This document shows, piece by piece, positions 45,655 through 59,365 of a stretch of 64,000 nucleotides of DNA. The position numbers were made by a program, and so were the translations under genes. A model generated the notes under the pieces. That model saw only the letters and a program-made list of their open reading frames with translations. It did not search any database and had not been told where the DNA came from. Each line of letters starts with the position of its first letter. The first letter of the stretch is position 1. Source of the stretch: [Phialemoniopsis] sp. UDSM-2020 (taxonomy: Eukaryota; Ascomycota; Sordariomycetes; Thyridiales; Thyridiaceae); the NCBI GenBank assembly GCA_018873225.1, contig JAEILZ010000006.1, positions 3,286,001 to 3,350,000 of the forward strand, read 5' to 3'.

Positions 45655-46397
45655 TCTGTGAGTGTGTGGATGGTTGCGTAGATTAATAGAAGAATCAGTC
45701 ACAAGCACAGTATCTCGTCTCGATGCTAGAGTCGCAGCGTTTCACCAAAATCTCCAACTTCATCGCCTTCTTGATGATGCTTATATACATTCGCGGCTAG
45801 TTGAACAAGATTACACTCAGTCCCCATGTTGCCGGTAATTGATCCTTTACCCCATCATCGCCAGAACCTGTGTGCCTTGTTCTCCATGAGATGACGATCC
45901 CTCCCCGCAACTCCACTCCCAGCTCTGTCAATCGCTTCCTAATTGAAGCTAGTTGATTCCGAGGCGGAGAATTGCGCACTGTTTCTCCGCTACCAACTCC
46001 GACATCCAGGCGGGACAACAGCTGAATAGCTGACGAGCTTCCAGTGGAGTCAGCTGAGAAATGGGACAAAAAGCCTACCGGAGAATTATGTCTTCTCACG
46101 TTGCAGTCGGCACGTTAAATGCCTCGGCAAGGCGAATTAGAGACTCCACCATCCGGTCAACAGATCAGTCGAGATTTGCTTCTGCAACGGGCTATCGGAA
46201 CTTACCTTTACTTTAACACTATCTATTTGGCCGTTTTATCGTGCTTCTCGCTTACCAGGTCTCATTTCTCCCTTGTCCACGTTTTTTCTTGTCTCAACGC
46301 ACGCGTCCCAAGCGAAGCGAAGCGGAGAGTCGAGATCAGATGCCATGAAAGCGGCGCCTGGGTGACAAGGAATTTCTCCGCACATGACCACGAGCTA
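45655..46397. promoter_or_regulatory. Divergent promoter with four TTCTCCG/CGGAGAA sites
   Basis: 743 bp between the GH162-like gene and the Zn2Cys6 gene. The heptamer CGGAGAA, or its complement TTCTCCG, occurs at 45965-45971, 45983-45989, 46079-46085 and 46374-46380. The first two form an inverted pair: CGGAGAA, 11 bases, TTCTCCG. The 9-mer CGGAGAATT is repeated exactly (45965 and 46079). A putative CreA site, CCCCGC (GCGGGG on the minus strand), lies at 45903-45908. CGG half-sites in inverted pairs are the usual target of Zn2Cys6 dimers. Confidence 0.6.
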
Positions 46398-48358
46398 ATG
46401 TCCAGCACCACTCCGCGTCATCGCACCGTGAGCGCGCGGGCCTGCGATCGTTGCCGGCGGAGGAAAGCTAAGGTACGTTCAGGCCCACCTGTTCTTCACT
46501 TAAACGGCATGCACGCTAAAACCCATCTCAGTGCAATGCAGCATCTGCCGACTCGAGCGTCTGCACCAACTGCGAGAATGTCGGCAAGTTTTGCACATTC
46601 GAGCTGCCGACGGGCAAGCGAGGGCCGAAATTCAAACACGCCCGGGTGAGCGCCGCTGTCAGTGATCTACCCTCAGACACGGCACAGACCTCTGCATTCC
46701 ACATTTCAGATGCTCGAGGAGCGGAACCAAGGGCACCGGGGACCCGGGGAGCGATCTCGGCCCCCGAAGCGACGACCATCCCCACGTGGAGCGCGGCTCT
46801 ATCCCCTCCTGAGGGCGCGACTCCAGGCTCCATCGTCTCAATCTCCGAAAGGCACGCCTCCACTCAGCTAGTGTCGTCTCTTCACCGTTGGGTCGATCTG
46901 TCAGCCGCAATACGCCGTCTCCCGTCGGGGCTAACCCTGGAAGGAATTGCCGGCAAGTGCGTCGACCTCTTCTTCCAGTACCTCTTTCCATTGATCCCGC
47001 TGGTCCACGAGACCGGCATCCGCGAGGCGCTACACTTTTTCGTGACACACAGCAACGGGAGCTCTGTCGTCAACGCGGCTAGTCCAGCCACCGTGTCGCA
47101 GCTATGGATCTCCTCCTCGCTAATGCAAGGAACGTCCATCGGGGGCGCGAACACGGGCTCCGCCGGCGATGCGGCAGTGGATAGCGCAAGCAGTCTCTTG
47201 CACCCCGAGCTATGGCCAGATTCGGCTTTCACGCTGATCACGGCACTGTGTGCTGAGGCTGCGTTCATGCTCCCGAAGGAGATATTCCCCGAGGGATACA
47301 TCGTCGCCGACATCTTCTTGCAGGCATCCCACAATTGCCTACACAGCTATCTCGAAGCTGACCTCGAGCATCCCAATGCGAACTCAGTGGCCATCCGCTA
47401 CTTCCATTCCAACTGCCTCCATGCTGCAGGCAAGCCAAAGTACTCATGGCACATATTTGGAGAAGCCGTCAGGTTGGCGCAAGTCATGCAACTCCAAGAG
47501 GAGTCTTCTCACGAAGGGGCCTATTTCCCCGTTGAAGCGGAGCTACGCCGAAGGGCGTTCTGGATCGTGTACCTAGGCGATAAGTCCGCGGCCATCTTGA
47601 ACAATCGGCCAATTACCATCCACAAATTCTCCTTCGAGTCTGGCATCACCACGGCTTACCCGTCTGGAGCTGGTGACGAGGTCATGTTCTCCTCCCCAGG
47701 CCAAACAGAAGCATCGAATGATGCCGGAAATTTCATTACAGGGTTCAACGCCAACATTAGGCTCTGGCAGTCGGCGTCCGATCTGTTGCTCGAGCTAAGG
47801 CTGATCCAAGACCGCCGGCCGGGGACAGTGCACGCCCAGCAAACGACATTTTCCCGCGACGAGCGGGCCCGGCTCGACGCCCTATACGTCCGCTTCGCCA
47901 CATCGCTCGACGATCTCCCGCCGTACCTGCAGCCCGCCATCCTAATGTCGGGGCAGCATGAGGACCCCGGTCAGCTAAGGCGACAGTTCATCATCCAGGC
48001 GTCCAACCTGCAGGTCACGTACCACTGCCTGCGCATGGTCATCGCGCAGAAGCTCGAGGAGGTGGAGTATCCCACGCCAGGGGTGGAGCAAGACGACCTG
48101 TCTATCCTGCGCAAGACTGAGATTGCACGCGACATGCTGCGCATTATTCGTGGAGCACCGTTCTGGGCGTTGCAGGTCAATGGAGAGTCGTGCGTGGAGA
48201 AGATCCGGCTGATCGGGGCGAGTCTGCTGGCCATCATCCATCGCAATGAGACATCGCCGCTCTCGGCCCGGGCGAGGTCCGACTTTTCTGTTCTGCTTGA
48301 TATTCTAGCCAGGTTGGATTCCAAGGCCTCTGATACCTTGAGAAGCGGGTCCTTGTAA
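46398..48358 (+). CDS. Zn2Cys6 transcription factor next to glycoside hydrolase genes
   Basis: Two exons, 46398-46472 and 46532-48358 (633 aa). The 59 bp intron splits the zinc cluster at the usual place; joined it reads RACDRCRRRKAKC, then a longer-than-usual loop NAASADSSV, then CTNCENVGKFC. The middle-homology domain follows, with LEGIAGKCVDLFFQYLFPLIPLVHE, AVRLAQVMQLQEE, RRRAFWIVYLGDKSAAILNNRPITIHKF, a pattern seen in sugar-metabolism regulators (e.g. maltose/xylanase activator-type). The 59 bp intron follows KAK. It is divergent from the GH162-like gene and converges with GH1, so it is the natural candidate regulator of this block. Confidence 0.9.
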
Positions 48359-48553
48359 GGCAGCACGGATGGTGATGAATGTAGTTACTATGTGTCATGA
48401 GAAAAGGCATGGTCCTGAGGTCAAATACATCAAGAAATGTACATCCTATGAGTGTCTAGTTGGGGTAATCTATGGAGTCTAAATAGTGAACTGGCTATGC
48501 GACCAGGCATAAACATGATGTGACAGTACCCAATTAATATTGGAAAGAATGTA

Positions 48554-50794
<2,241 letters not shown>

Positions 50795-52402
50795 ATGGCT
50801 CCCGCCGCAGCCCGTGCCGTTGAAGGCATCCGTTCCCCTATCGATCTCAAGACTGTACCACCATTCTATCGTCGCAAGAATGGCATTCTCCTATACTTCC
50901 TGCTTACGTCGTCGCTGTTGGCGAGTATGGCGTTGGGAATTGACGGGGTGAGTTTGCCAAGCCCGAAGCTGTGTTCAAGTCTCGAGCACCACTGACACTT
51001 CCCTCAATTTTAGTCCATGACGAACGGCATGCAAGTCCTAGAGACTTGGCAGGAACGCTTCGGCCACCCAACCGGCTCTACACTGGGTTTCTTCGGCGCT
51101 GCCAACGCCATCGGCGGTGTGATCCCGTTCATCACGCTCGGCTGGATCGGCGACGTTCTGGGCCGCCGCGTTCCGACGGCGCTGGGCTCCATCGTCATCA
51201 TCGCGGGAGTCCTGATCGAGTTCTTCGCAACCTCCCTGGACATGTACATCGGCGGCAAGATCGTGCTCGGCTTCGGCTCCTCGCTCATCCAGATGGGCGC
51301 GCCCGTCCTTGTCACCGAGCTGAGCCACCCCAAGGAGCGCGTGCAGATCACGACCTTCTACAACACCTCGATTGTCCTCGGCTACGTGATCGGCGCTTGG
51401 GCGACGTTTGGCTGCTACCGCATTCAGAGCCAGTGGGCGTGGAGGCTGCCGACGCTGATTCAGATCGTCCCCTCTGCGTACCAGGGCGCTCTGATCTTCT
51501 TCTGCCCCGAGTCGCCGCGTTGGCTGATTGCCAAAGGCCGGGTTGAAGAGGCTAGAGCCATCCTCGTCAAGTATCACGGCGAGGGCGATCCTAACTCGGA
51601 ACTGGTCGAGTTCGAGTGTGCCGAGATTCAGCAGGTCATTGCGCAGGAGGCCGAGGCCAACATGACCTGGAAGGAGTTCTTCTCTTCGATCCCCAACCTG
51701 AAGCGCATCTCTCTGTGCTTTGCCACCGCTGTCTTCAGCCAGAGCTCGGGCAACCTTCTTGTGTCCAACTACCTGACCCAGATTCTCAAAGATACTGGCC
51801 TGAAGACGGAGTACGAGATCACCCTCGTCAATGGAATGGTTACCCTCTGGCAATACATCGTTGCTATCGCCGTGACACTCACGATCGACCGATTCAAGCG
51901 CCGATTCTTCTTCGTCACCGGCTCTGCCGGAGTGCTTGTCACCTTTGTCGTCTGGACCATTGCCTCTCAACAGTACATCGAGCGTGGGTCTCTGCCCGCT
52001 GGTCGTCTAGTCTTGGCCTGCATCTTCTTCTTCCAAGCCTTCTACACCCTGGCTTGGACGAACCTGATCGTCACCTACCCTCTGGAGATCGTCACATACC
52101 AGATGCGGGCCAAAACATGGGCCTTTGTTCTCCTGACGATCCAGGTTGCTTCGATCTTTGGCGGCTACGTCAACCCGATCGGACTGGCCAACATCGGCTG
52201 GAAGTTCTACATCTACTACTGCGTCTGGGTCACGATCGTCTTCCTGGTCGTCTACTTCTTCTTCGTGGAGACCGCCGGCCCGACGCTTGAAGAGCTGACG
52301 TATCTCTTCGAGGGAAAGGATACCAAAATGCACATGACGCAGCAGATCGAGGCGAAGCGGGATGCGATGCATGATGATCGTGTAGAGCCGGAGACTGCTT
52401 GA
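50795..52402 (+). CDS. MFS sugar/oligosaccharide transporter (lactose-permease-like)
   Basis: Plasma-membrane proton symporter of the sugar porter family. Two exons, 50795-50947 and 51014-52402 (513 aa). Twelve membrane segments are expected. Signatures: FFGAANAIGGVIPF, GWIGDVLGRR (D-x2-GRR loop), VLGFGSSLIQMGAPVLVTELSHPKER, PESPRWLIAKGR, LLVSNYLTQIL in the seventh span, and ETAGPTLEELTYLFEG near the C-terminus. The order resembles fungal LacP/CltA-type carriers of beta-linked disaccharides. The start is the ATG at 50795, after which exon 1 ends at the first membrane span. Its promoter is shared with GH1, so import and cleavage would be co-regulated. Confidence 0.92.
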
Positions 52403-52554
52403 AGGAAAATCAGAGATGCTAGGCTGATGGGACTTGTAGTTTTAGATATCAACTTCGTGGTGATCGATCAGTGTTCAACGATATTGATCAACCGTGGCTT
52501 CTGGCTTGCCATGCTAGACAGTCGAAAATGAAGATTTCTGAAGTATTGACTACA

Positions 52555-54483
52555 TCAGTAGGCGGGGTGCCAACATGGCTCACGCCTTTTCTTGTCCTTC
52601 TCATATTCATATTCCCAAGCAAGGGTACAGTTCCCGCGAGGGGCACGGCCGCGGCCAGCGTGCAATCTTCTTTTAGGCAGATCCTCCACGTATTGCCTCC
52701 TTAGTTGATCCAATTTTAGATATTCCTTCCGCTCAAGATCAGCCGCGGTTTCGCCCTCCTCATCCTTGAGTGTCTGGTCGACACCAGAGCTGATCAACAA
52801 TTCTTTGATCCTTTTAGCCATTCTGTCCCCATCACTCTCCCATGGCTCGGGGCCTCCGACAGGGTGGAGATTGTTCATGTACTGCCACCCTGGCCGTATT
52901 GCAGCACGGTGTAGTGCAGTTCTAGCTTGGGCGTCTTTGATGTTGGGGTCTGCGCCCAGGCGGAGGAGTAAGTCCACGATGAAGACCGATGCAAAGTCTG
53001 CCGCAACATGGAGAGCTGTATCTCCATAGGAGTTTGTCTGATTGACGTCCAGACCATAGGTACCAAGTATAGAAGTGAGCTCGGAGAAGTCGAGATCATC
53101 CTCTCTACTCCAGAAGTCGTATGGTCTTCCCAAATAGTGAAGTAGCGAATTTCCCAGCTTGTCGAGCAACAAAGGATGTGCACCGTGTTGTATCAACATC
53201 GTCAAGACGCTGACTCTTTTATCTAGTGCCGCATAATGCACAGGCGCTCTTCCAAATATGTCTTGATCGTTTGGGTTAGCCTTGTGTTCCAGGAGACATC
53301 TGACTCTGCCAACCATCGACGGAACATCGTTCGGTTCCAATTCAAGTGAGCGGTGTCTCAAGAAAACAGCCCAATGGAGAGGCTGTCTTCCATAGGTGTC
53401 TCGGGCGTTAACATCCGCTCCTAGCTTGAGAAGTGCATCGACACTAGCCTCGTTCGACCTCAGCGCCGCAACATGGAGCAGTGAAGCATTCTTGGCACCG
53501 ATCGTCCGCCCGTACCAGCCGTCTTTCCAGTCATATGGGCCTCCGTCCTCCCCACCACGTGCGTCGTCATGGCGTTCATGTATATGAACGGTGTCTCTGT
53601 GAAGGGATTGCAGGATACCATGTCCGAAGCCTCTCATAACCGCACAGTTGAATGCAAACTGGCTCGATCCAGCTCCGGCATCAAGGAGAACACTGATGAC
53701 CTTTTCGTCATCTTCAATTGACACGAAAGTGTCTGGTAGCAGGTCCGGCGAAGGGCATTCATGTGAATGAGGTCTTCTACACGCGTATCCGAGAATGTCC
53801 GCACCATGCTGCCGCATATACCTGGAACGCTCTGTGCCCAAACGTTCAAAGAGGAGCTTCACACAAGTGACTTGTCCGTATAGCGCAGCCGCTTTGATTA
53901 AGCTGGGAGCACCCTCGTGAATATTCGTATGATCGGCTTCCCAACCCCTATCAAGAAGAGCTGCGAGAATTTGTGCATGGCCTAGTCGAGTTACCTGATA
54001 CAATAGTCCGAGTTGTTCCCATTTATTCCTCCAAGTCAGGTCTATTCCCGCTTCTTCGAACAAGTTCAAGATCGTCGCGTTGTCCCCAAGTCCTTCACAT
54101 GCAGCTTCCAGGTCGCAGTCGGTCCGTAAGCTTTCCTGAAGACGGGCTCCACGGTCTACGAGCAATCGTGCAATAGCGAGGCAATCCGCCGGTGATTGGA
54201 GACCTTCGTCATCTTTGGACCTCCTATTATACACTGAAACCGTGAGAGCAAGCGCCAAGGGCGGGGTTTCGTCTGGATCAGGGCTGCGGATGTAATGGTG
54301 GCGTAGCCTTTCGTTGACGAGTTCGGGGTGGTCGTCCAGGAGCTGTCGACATGTCTCAACCTCTCCGTCCCAGATTGCATCAATGAAACTACCTTGTGGC
54401 GTCCCTCGTTGCCATAAAAAGCTAATGCCTGACAGCTGAGTACCCTTGGTGAGAGAGCCCTCAGGCTCGTGGGAATTTGTCAT
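52555..54483 (-). CDS. Ankyrin-repeat protein
   Basis: Single exon, 642 aa from the ATG at 54483 (the frame extends to 54540 without an ATG). The N-terminal third is helical with degenerate repeats (FIDAIWDGEVETCRQLLDDHPE, NATILNLFEEAGIDLTW). From about residue 315 the ankyrin repeats become clear: LLHVAALRSNEASVDALLKLGADVNARD, RQPLHWAVFLRH, RAPVHYAALDKRVSVLTMLIQHGAHP, DTALHVAADFASVFIVDLLLRLGADPNIKD, RTALHRAAIRPG. The C-terminus is charged. No other domain, signal peptide or membrane span. Ankyrin proteins of this size are numerous in ascomycetes and mediate protein contacts; no specific partner can be named. Convergent with the sugar transporter. Confidence 0.85.
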   Translation of the reverse strand: MTNSHEPEGSLTKGTQLSGISFLWQRGTPQGSFIDAIWDGEVETCRQLLDDHPELVNERLRHHYIRSPDPDETPPLALALTVSVYNRRSKDDEGLQSPADCLAIARLLVDRGARLQESLRTDCDLEAACEGLGDNATILNLFEEAGIDLTWRNKWEQLGLLYQVTRLGHAQILAALLDRGWEADHTNIHEGAPSLIKAAALYGQVTCVKLLFERLGTERSRYMRQHGADILGYACRRPHSHECPSPDLLPDTFVSIEDDEKVISVLLDAGAGSSQFAFNCAVMRGFGHGILQSLHRDTVHIHERHDDARGGEDGGPYDWKDGWYGRTIGAKNASLLHVAALRSNEASVDALLKLGADVNARDTYGRQPLHWAVFLRHRSLELEPNDVPSMVGRVRCLLEHKANPNDQDIFGRAPVHYAALDKRVSVLTMLIQHGAHPLLLDKLGNSLLHYLGRPYDFWSREDDLDFSELTSILGTYGLDVNQTNSYGDTALHVAADFASVFIVDLLLRLGADPNIKDAQARTALHRAAIRPGWQYMNNLHPVGGPEPWESDGDRMAKRIKELLISSGVDQTLKDEEGETAADLERKEYLKLDQLRRQYVEDLPKRRLHAGRGRAPRGNCTLAWEYEYEKDKKRREPCWHPAY

Positions 54484-54786
54484 GACGATGAAACTGCGCA
54501 GCAGATGTGTCAAAGGCGCATTTCGGTTGCCTCTTCGCAAAAGTACAGCTTTCTAACAAACTGGGCTACAATGAACTAGAGATACAGGTCAAGTGGGCAA
54601 AGATGCGCGAATTCCGCAGACGAGAAATCCTCGGCTACCTGCGCACGGGCTCAGAGAAAGTGAGCTTTATATCTTGGCGTGGCCACTTCGGGTGATATAC
54701 CGACCCAATTCAAAGTGACTTTGAACATGCACAGGAGATGCAATTTCGGCAAGGACGAGTTTGCATATTGGACCTAGAACATAACA
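54484..54786. other. Intergenic between ankyrin and C2H2 genes
   Basis: Promoter of the ankyrin gene and 3' flank of the C2H2 gene. Nothing recognised. Confidence 0.45.
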
Positions 54787-55422
54787 CTAGCCAGGAGACT
54801 GCCTCAACCCAAGGACCGGTTGCCCATCTCCGCCATGCTGGCTTCGGATGTGCCTGATCATGCTATCTTGCCGAAGCATTCCTTTACCGCGGTCGACCGA
54901 GTACTTACACGCATGATACGGGCAGAAATACACGTCAAGGTCTGAGAGAGTCTCGGGGTGTTTCGCTCGGACGTGTTCATCGCATTTGGTCTGCAAGCTG
55001 AATGACTTATCGCACCCGGGTACTGGGCACAGGTAGGGTCGAGTGTGCTTCTTGACGTGCATACTTGAAGCGAGGTGAGTGATTTGCAACACAGGAGAGG
55101 AGAAAGTAAGAACGCACTTGTGATTACGCCGTGCTCTTGTTCCATAGAAGGCTTCACCGCAGTGTGGGCATTGCAGGCCACTTCGGGAAGTGGCTCTTGC
55201 TGAGGTGAACCCTTGAGCAACGGCACCGGAACTGGTCGCTGACTCGCCGAGGCCGAAAATGTTTTGGGGTGGTTGAAAAGGGGGGTTGTGGATAGAAAAG
55301 CTCTGCGTAGGCGTGACCAGGGATTGGTCTTGTACTTCACTCTCCTGTCCAGCAGGCTCTGGAGCCCTCGAAGAAGGGCCCCAGTCATACTCCGGTTCAG
55401 GACCGCTTCCATTTCCGGACAC
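54787..55422 (-). CDS. C2H2 zinc-finger protein, 5' end unresolved
   Basis: Open frame of 211 codons with a Pro/Gln/Ser-rich leader and three fingers: CPHCGEAFYGTRARR, CPVPGCDKSFSLQTKCDEH (C-x4-C-x12-H type), and CPYHACKY with HIRSQH. A stop-free 54 bp intron at 55064-55117 (donor GTGCGT, acceptor TCAAG) is likely: removing it brings finger 1 to the spacing C-x2-C-x15-H-x3-H. No in-frame ATG exists between the leader and the upstream in-frame stop; the frame runs back through codons ending near 55530 to an acceptor-like CTCTGACAG, so the start codon is probably in an upstream exon. TATATAAG on the minus strand at 55737-55744 marks a possible promoter. Nuclear regulator of unknown target. Confidence 0.65.
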   Translation of the reverse strand: MSGNGSGPEPEYDWGPSSRAPEPAGQESEVQDQSLVTPTQSFSIHNPPFQPPQNIFGLGESATSSGAVAQGFTSARATSRSGLQCPHCGEAFYGTRARRNHKCVLTFSSPVLQITHLASSMHVKKHTRPYLCPVPGCDKSFSLQTKCDEHVRAKHPETLSDLDVYFCPYHACKYSVDRGKGMLRQDSMIRHIRSQHGGDGQPVLGLRQSPG

Positions 55423-56203
55423 GACCCAAGAAGGATCAACAGACTGGTAAAGAGTGTTTAGTTGGTGATGATTTTGATGAGTCTGGTTTAGTCTGTACGA
55501 GTCCTGATGGGACGGGGGTGTGGTAATGAGAAAGACCTGTCAGAGGCTGGAGGGTGTGTTTAAAGCGACAGAAGAAAGTAAAGTACAGTAGGTGGAGTGC
55601 ACACCTGGCGGGCAGAACTTGAAGAGAAAGAAAAGACGGTTGGGTAGGTGCAAATGAGTGCCGGCAAGCAGCTCCCAGAGCCGACCGTGGTGAGAGAAAG
55701 AGAGAAACCCGCGAAAGTCCCAACAGCGTCTGTCCTCTTATATAGGCCTCGCTCAGCCTGAACGTCCATTCGTCACGGAATGAGCCCGTCTTCGAGATGG
55801 TTCTGAGCTCCAACCTGGTTGGCTGCCCCCGTGCTATACCACAAAATCTGCAGGCCATCCCGCTGAGTGGGACTGGGGCTTTTTTCGATCAATTTCACTG
55901 GTGCTATTCCGCTGAGCTGTGATGCATGGCCAATCATGGCAAGACGATCGTAGCCAAGACAGATGTGTGCCGTGTCTGAGAATGCGAAAATGATGGGAAC
56001 ATCCATATTTGGCGTTGGGGCCAGGTCAGGATATCTGAGAAGAGTTGCAGTGGTATCAAGCATTTGCCAGCCTGTATATATTCAAGGCAAAGTTTCCTGT
56101 TGTCGTCGCCTCTGGGCTCTTCTTCATCAATTCCCCCATCGTTCAAACTTGTGCAATCTTATTTCACAAGTGAACAACTGACCCATACCGCTAAATATCA
56201 AAC
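55423..56203. other. Leader/promoter region of the C2H2 gene
   Basis: Contains the TATA element at 55737-55744 (minus strand), then pyrimidine-rich leader DNA. About 780 bp; a 140-codon minus-strand frame here lacks family marks. Also upstream of the plus-strand small gene at 56204. Confidence 0.4.
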
Positions 56204-56683
56204 ATGTCCACTCTCTTCTGCTGTGCGGCGATTCAGCCGTATCGTCCACAAGTTCTTCAACACGAAGCCAAGTTTACCAAGTTCTTGACTTGGGCAGCTT
56301 ACCCCAAGAAAGCCGATGCGGGTGATGCTCAAGTTGACGTCCCGGGGCTTCAGCCAGCATTCGCCATCCAGCTCGTCCGCCAGGTGAATTATGGTCCTTT
56401 GGAGACCAAGCGATACTTCGTCCCTGTTGATGGACAGGACGGCGGATTCATCGAGATATCTGAGAAGGACTTGATCCAGGCGAACTTTCAGAAGTTGAAC
56501 TCGTAGTGCCTTTCCAGATCTTACATGGCTTTTTGGCTATAACTGACACTACATAGCTACAAGAACTTCAAGTGTGAAGTTCACAACCGATTCTTCGAAG
56601 TCAACGTCTACCAGAAAGACCCCGTCAACAAACATCACTGGCGCGCCAACCTTGCACGACCAGCGAGCTCGATCGACCTTTGA
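56204..56683 (+). CDS. Small hypothetical protein, 141 aa
   Basis: Two exons, 56204-56502 and 56557-56683; the 54 bp intron has a GTAGTG donor and CATAG acceptor, and phase holds. The protein is soluble, with a Pro/Gln-rich start (IQPYRPQVLQHEAKFTKFLTWAAYP), a central LQPAFAIQLVRQVNYGPLETKRYFVPVDG that looks like a small beta-fold, and a C-terminal KNFKCEVHNRFFEVNVYQKDP. No signal peptide is certain. I recognise no domain. The spliced C-terminus is more protein-like than the unspliced end, which supports the intron. Confidence 0.6.
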
Positions 56684-57384
56684 AATGGAGAAGGAAGGGG
56701 ATATTCAACCATCGCTAAATTGGTGTTGACATGTATGTGGAAAGGGATAACTAGTTGCCTTTGATCAATCAAGTGCATGCTCGAATTGCCTTAGATCTGT
56801 CTGAGTGATTGACCTGTGCATTGTGACACACTGCGCCCCTAATCTCAACCGACATCCACCCTGCAAAGTCTCCGTCTCCGCCTGACCTGGATCTTTCTGG
56901 GACCAATTATTTATTATCATTACTTTCATCGATCGTTGTCAACACTGCTGCTTACTTTAACCATTCGGCTCTGTCATCAGTGGGATATTCTTGCCTACCC
57001 CAAGAGACTGCTACCCCTGCATCCACCTCCGCTCTGAGAGGTGGGAATATGATGTGATTTAGCCGCGTCGTTGTAGCGTGCTTACCTAGCACATTTTACG
57101 CTATGTTCTCGGGATAATGTCATCGGCCTTTGGCTCTCAGAATCCCGACATCATGCACACGAAAGCCAAGCAAGGCTCAAGACCTCTGATTACTCCTCAC
57201 GCCAAGCCATGATCTCCGTGCGACAAGATCTACCCCATCTGCAAATGGCTTAGTGCCGATTTTTCGGGGCAAACGGCGCCGTCTGGTAATGTTCACGATC
57301 ATGTATTAATGCAGCTTTCCGACCTGGCTCAACTCGCCCCCTACCGTAGAGCGCTTTGTTAGGTCAATACATTAACAAATCAAG
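56684..57384. other. Intergenic, promoter of GH43-like gene
   Basis: About 700 bp with no supported gene. No TATA box was pinned down. Confidence 0.4.
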
Positions 57385-59365
57385 ATGCGCATACAGCAGG
57401 CAGCACTATTGTTTTTCAGCTCTATGGCGAGCGCGGTCTACATCGTCCCTGGCGGGTCGTGGCTTGACACAAATGGCAAGCCCGTCAATGCCCACGCCGG
57501 CGCTGTGGTCTTCGACGATGAGACGAGCAAGTATTGGCTCTTTGGGGAGTACAAGGTCGAAGGCCAGACCGAAGGTGGTGGTGTAAGGGTCTACAGCTCG
57601 GATGATCTCGCCAAATGGGAAGATCATGGCCTTGCATTAAGTGAGTGTCTGCCGCGACACGCACGAGAGATTCAGCGAGCTGATTTTTGAAGCTCCGATC
57701 GAGGGCCACCCGCGTATCGACCCCTCCATGGTCATACAGCGACCGAAGGTTGTATACGCGGAAAGCACTGGGAAGTATAACGTGAGCCGCGGACAGCTGC
57801 CTCTTTGCCGGTCTGCACCGCCGTTGCTGACCTTTTCTGCAGATGTGGTGGCATGCCGACAACAGCACATACGGCTGGCTTCTACAAGGGCACGCTGTCT
57901 CCGACAGTATTCAAGGCCCCTATTCTTACGTTGATGCTTTTGCTCCGCTGGGGAATTGGTCCCAAGACTTTGGTCTTTTCACCGACTACGATACCAAGAA
58001 GTCCTATGCTCTGTACTCAAATGGAGATCGGGTCCAGGCTCGCGACGTCTACTTGACAGAGTTCAATACTGATGTCACGAACTTGACTAAGGTTATCCAT
58101 CGTTGGGACAAGTTCGATCTGGAAGCTCCGAGCATCGTCAAGACTGACGTTGGATACTTTGCGATCATGAGCCACAAGACGGGATACCGCCCAAATAGTG
58201 AGTTGAATCGCACGCTATGTGGCAAACTAGAGACTTATCAGTTGTTCAGATGTGGTGGCATTTCATGCAGACCAGCTCGAGGGACCCTGGAGCCAGCCCT
58301 GGATCATTAACCCTCCAAATACTAGAGGCTTGAATTCTCAGTCTGGAAACACACTCACCATTCGCGGAACCAACCAGACTACGCATTTGTACTTAGGCGA
58401 CCGAGTACGTTCCCGAATCTCCTTTCTCTAAGCTTTCTGAAACTTACTTCATAGTTGTAGTGGGACTCCAACTCCAATTGGGAAGCCACCTACATTTGGC
58501 TACCTCTAATCATCGATGAGAAAAGCAAGTATGCCAAGATCGAATGGATCGATGTCTACGATCTTGACATGTAAGTCTTACGAAGCCTTTTCATTGTCGT
58601 CAAAAATCTCACTGTGATTAGAAAAACTGGCGAATGGTCTGCCGTCTCCGGCAGGCCATACTACAGCGTCGATGCCAAGCTAGAAGGTGGTGCTTTTCAC
58701 CAAGAGGCTGTATGTTGCGCCCAGTGAGATCTTAAGCCGAGTATATGATCCTAACTTATCATTCGCAATATCAGCCGTTCGCAAGCAATGGCACCATTGC
58801 TACTGGCATCGAGGGCAACTCCAGCACCATCACCTTTGAGGTCGACGGCGAAGGCGGCGAACAATGGGTGTCGTTCTATTATCAAAGTATGTTTTTTTGA
58901 ACACGTTCCAGTCGACTCCAGGAAGCTCTGCGTACTAACGGGTGCTTGCTAGATACGGATGACATGGGCTTTGGCGACTCGCCGGGGGGCACACCAGATC
59001 GCATCGGCGGCATCTGGATCCTGCGACGGTACGGCTGGGTCACTGTCAACGGCGACCCCGCGACGTCGCGCAGGCTATCGATGAAGGACACGCACAAGGG
59101 CATCATCATGGCCTCGCCACTGGCCCTCAACCTGACGAAGGGCAAGAACACAATCACAATTGGCGGCGCCTCGAACGGCAACGGTACGAAGGCTGCTGAC
59201 GTCGACAGGATTATTGTTTATCCCCTGGAGAAGAAGACCAAGGGCAACGGATCTTCATCAGCAACAGCCACGGCAGTTCAGTCGGTTCCTACTTCTAGTG
59301 CGACTGTTGCCCAGGGGTCAATCATTGGACTGTTTGCCATGTCAATACTTGTCTTCCTAATTTAA
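57385..59365 (+). CDS. Secreted GH43-type glycoside hydrolase, probable CBM35 and GPI anchor
   Basis: Eight exons in phase: 57385-57640, 57693-57781, 57843-58197, 58250-58404, 58461-58570, 58622-58709, 58775-58886, 58953-59365 (525 aa). Signal peptide ALLFFSSMASAVYIVPGG. Five-bladed-propeller features: NAHAGAVVFDDETSKYWLFGEYK (catalytic-type Asp), EGHPRIDPSMVIQRPKVVYAES, MWWHADNSTYGWLLQGHAVSDSIQGPYSY, DLEAPSIVKTDVGYFAIMSH and NVVAFHADQLEGPWSQPW. This is the galactan 1,3-beta-galactosidase-like GH43 layout. The C-terminal half (about 340-470) resembles a CBM35, and the Ser/Thr stretch plus hydrophobic tail (GSIIGLFAMSILVFLI) suggests a GPI anchor. It probably acts on arabinogalactan side chains or wall glycans. 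Confidence 0.8.

Noticed and set aside
46119..46649. 176-codon plus-strand frame over the GH162-like/Zn2Cys6 promoter
   Set aside because: Runs through the zinc-cluster intron in the wrong frame; the spliced Zn2Cys6 model explains the coding part.
51038..51970. 310-codon minus-strand open frame
   Set aside because: Antisense to the sugar transporter, whose family motifs are clear. The frame has no family match and an odd Arg/Asp/Gly-rich composition.
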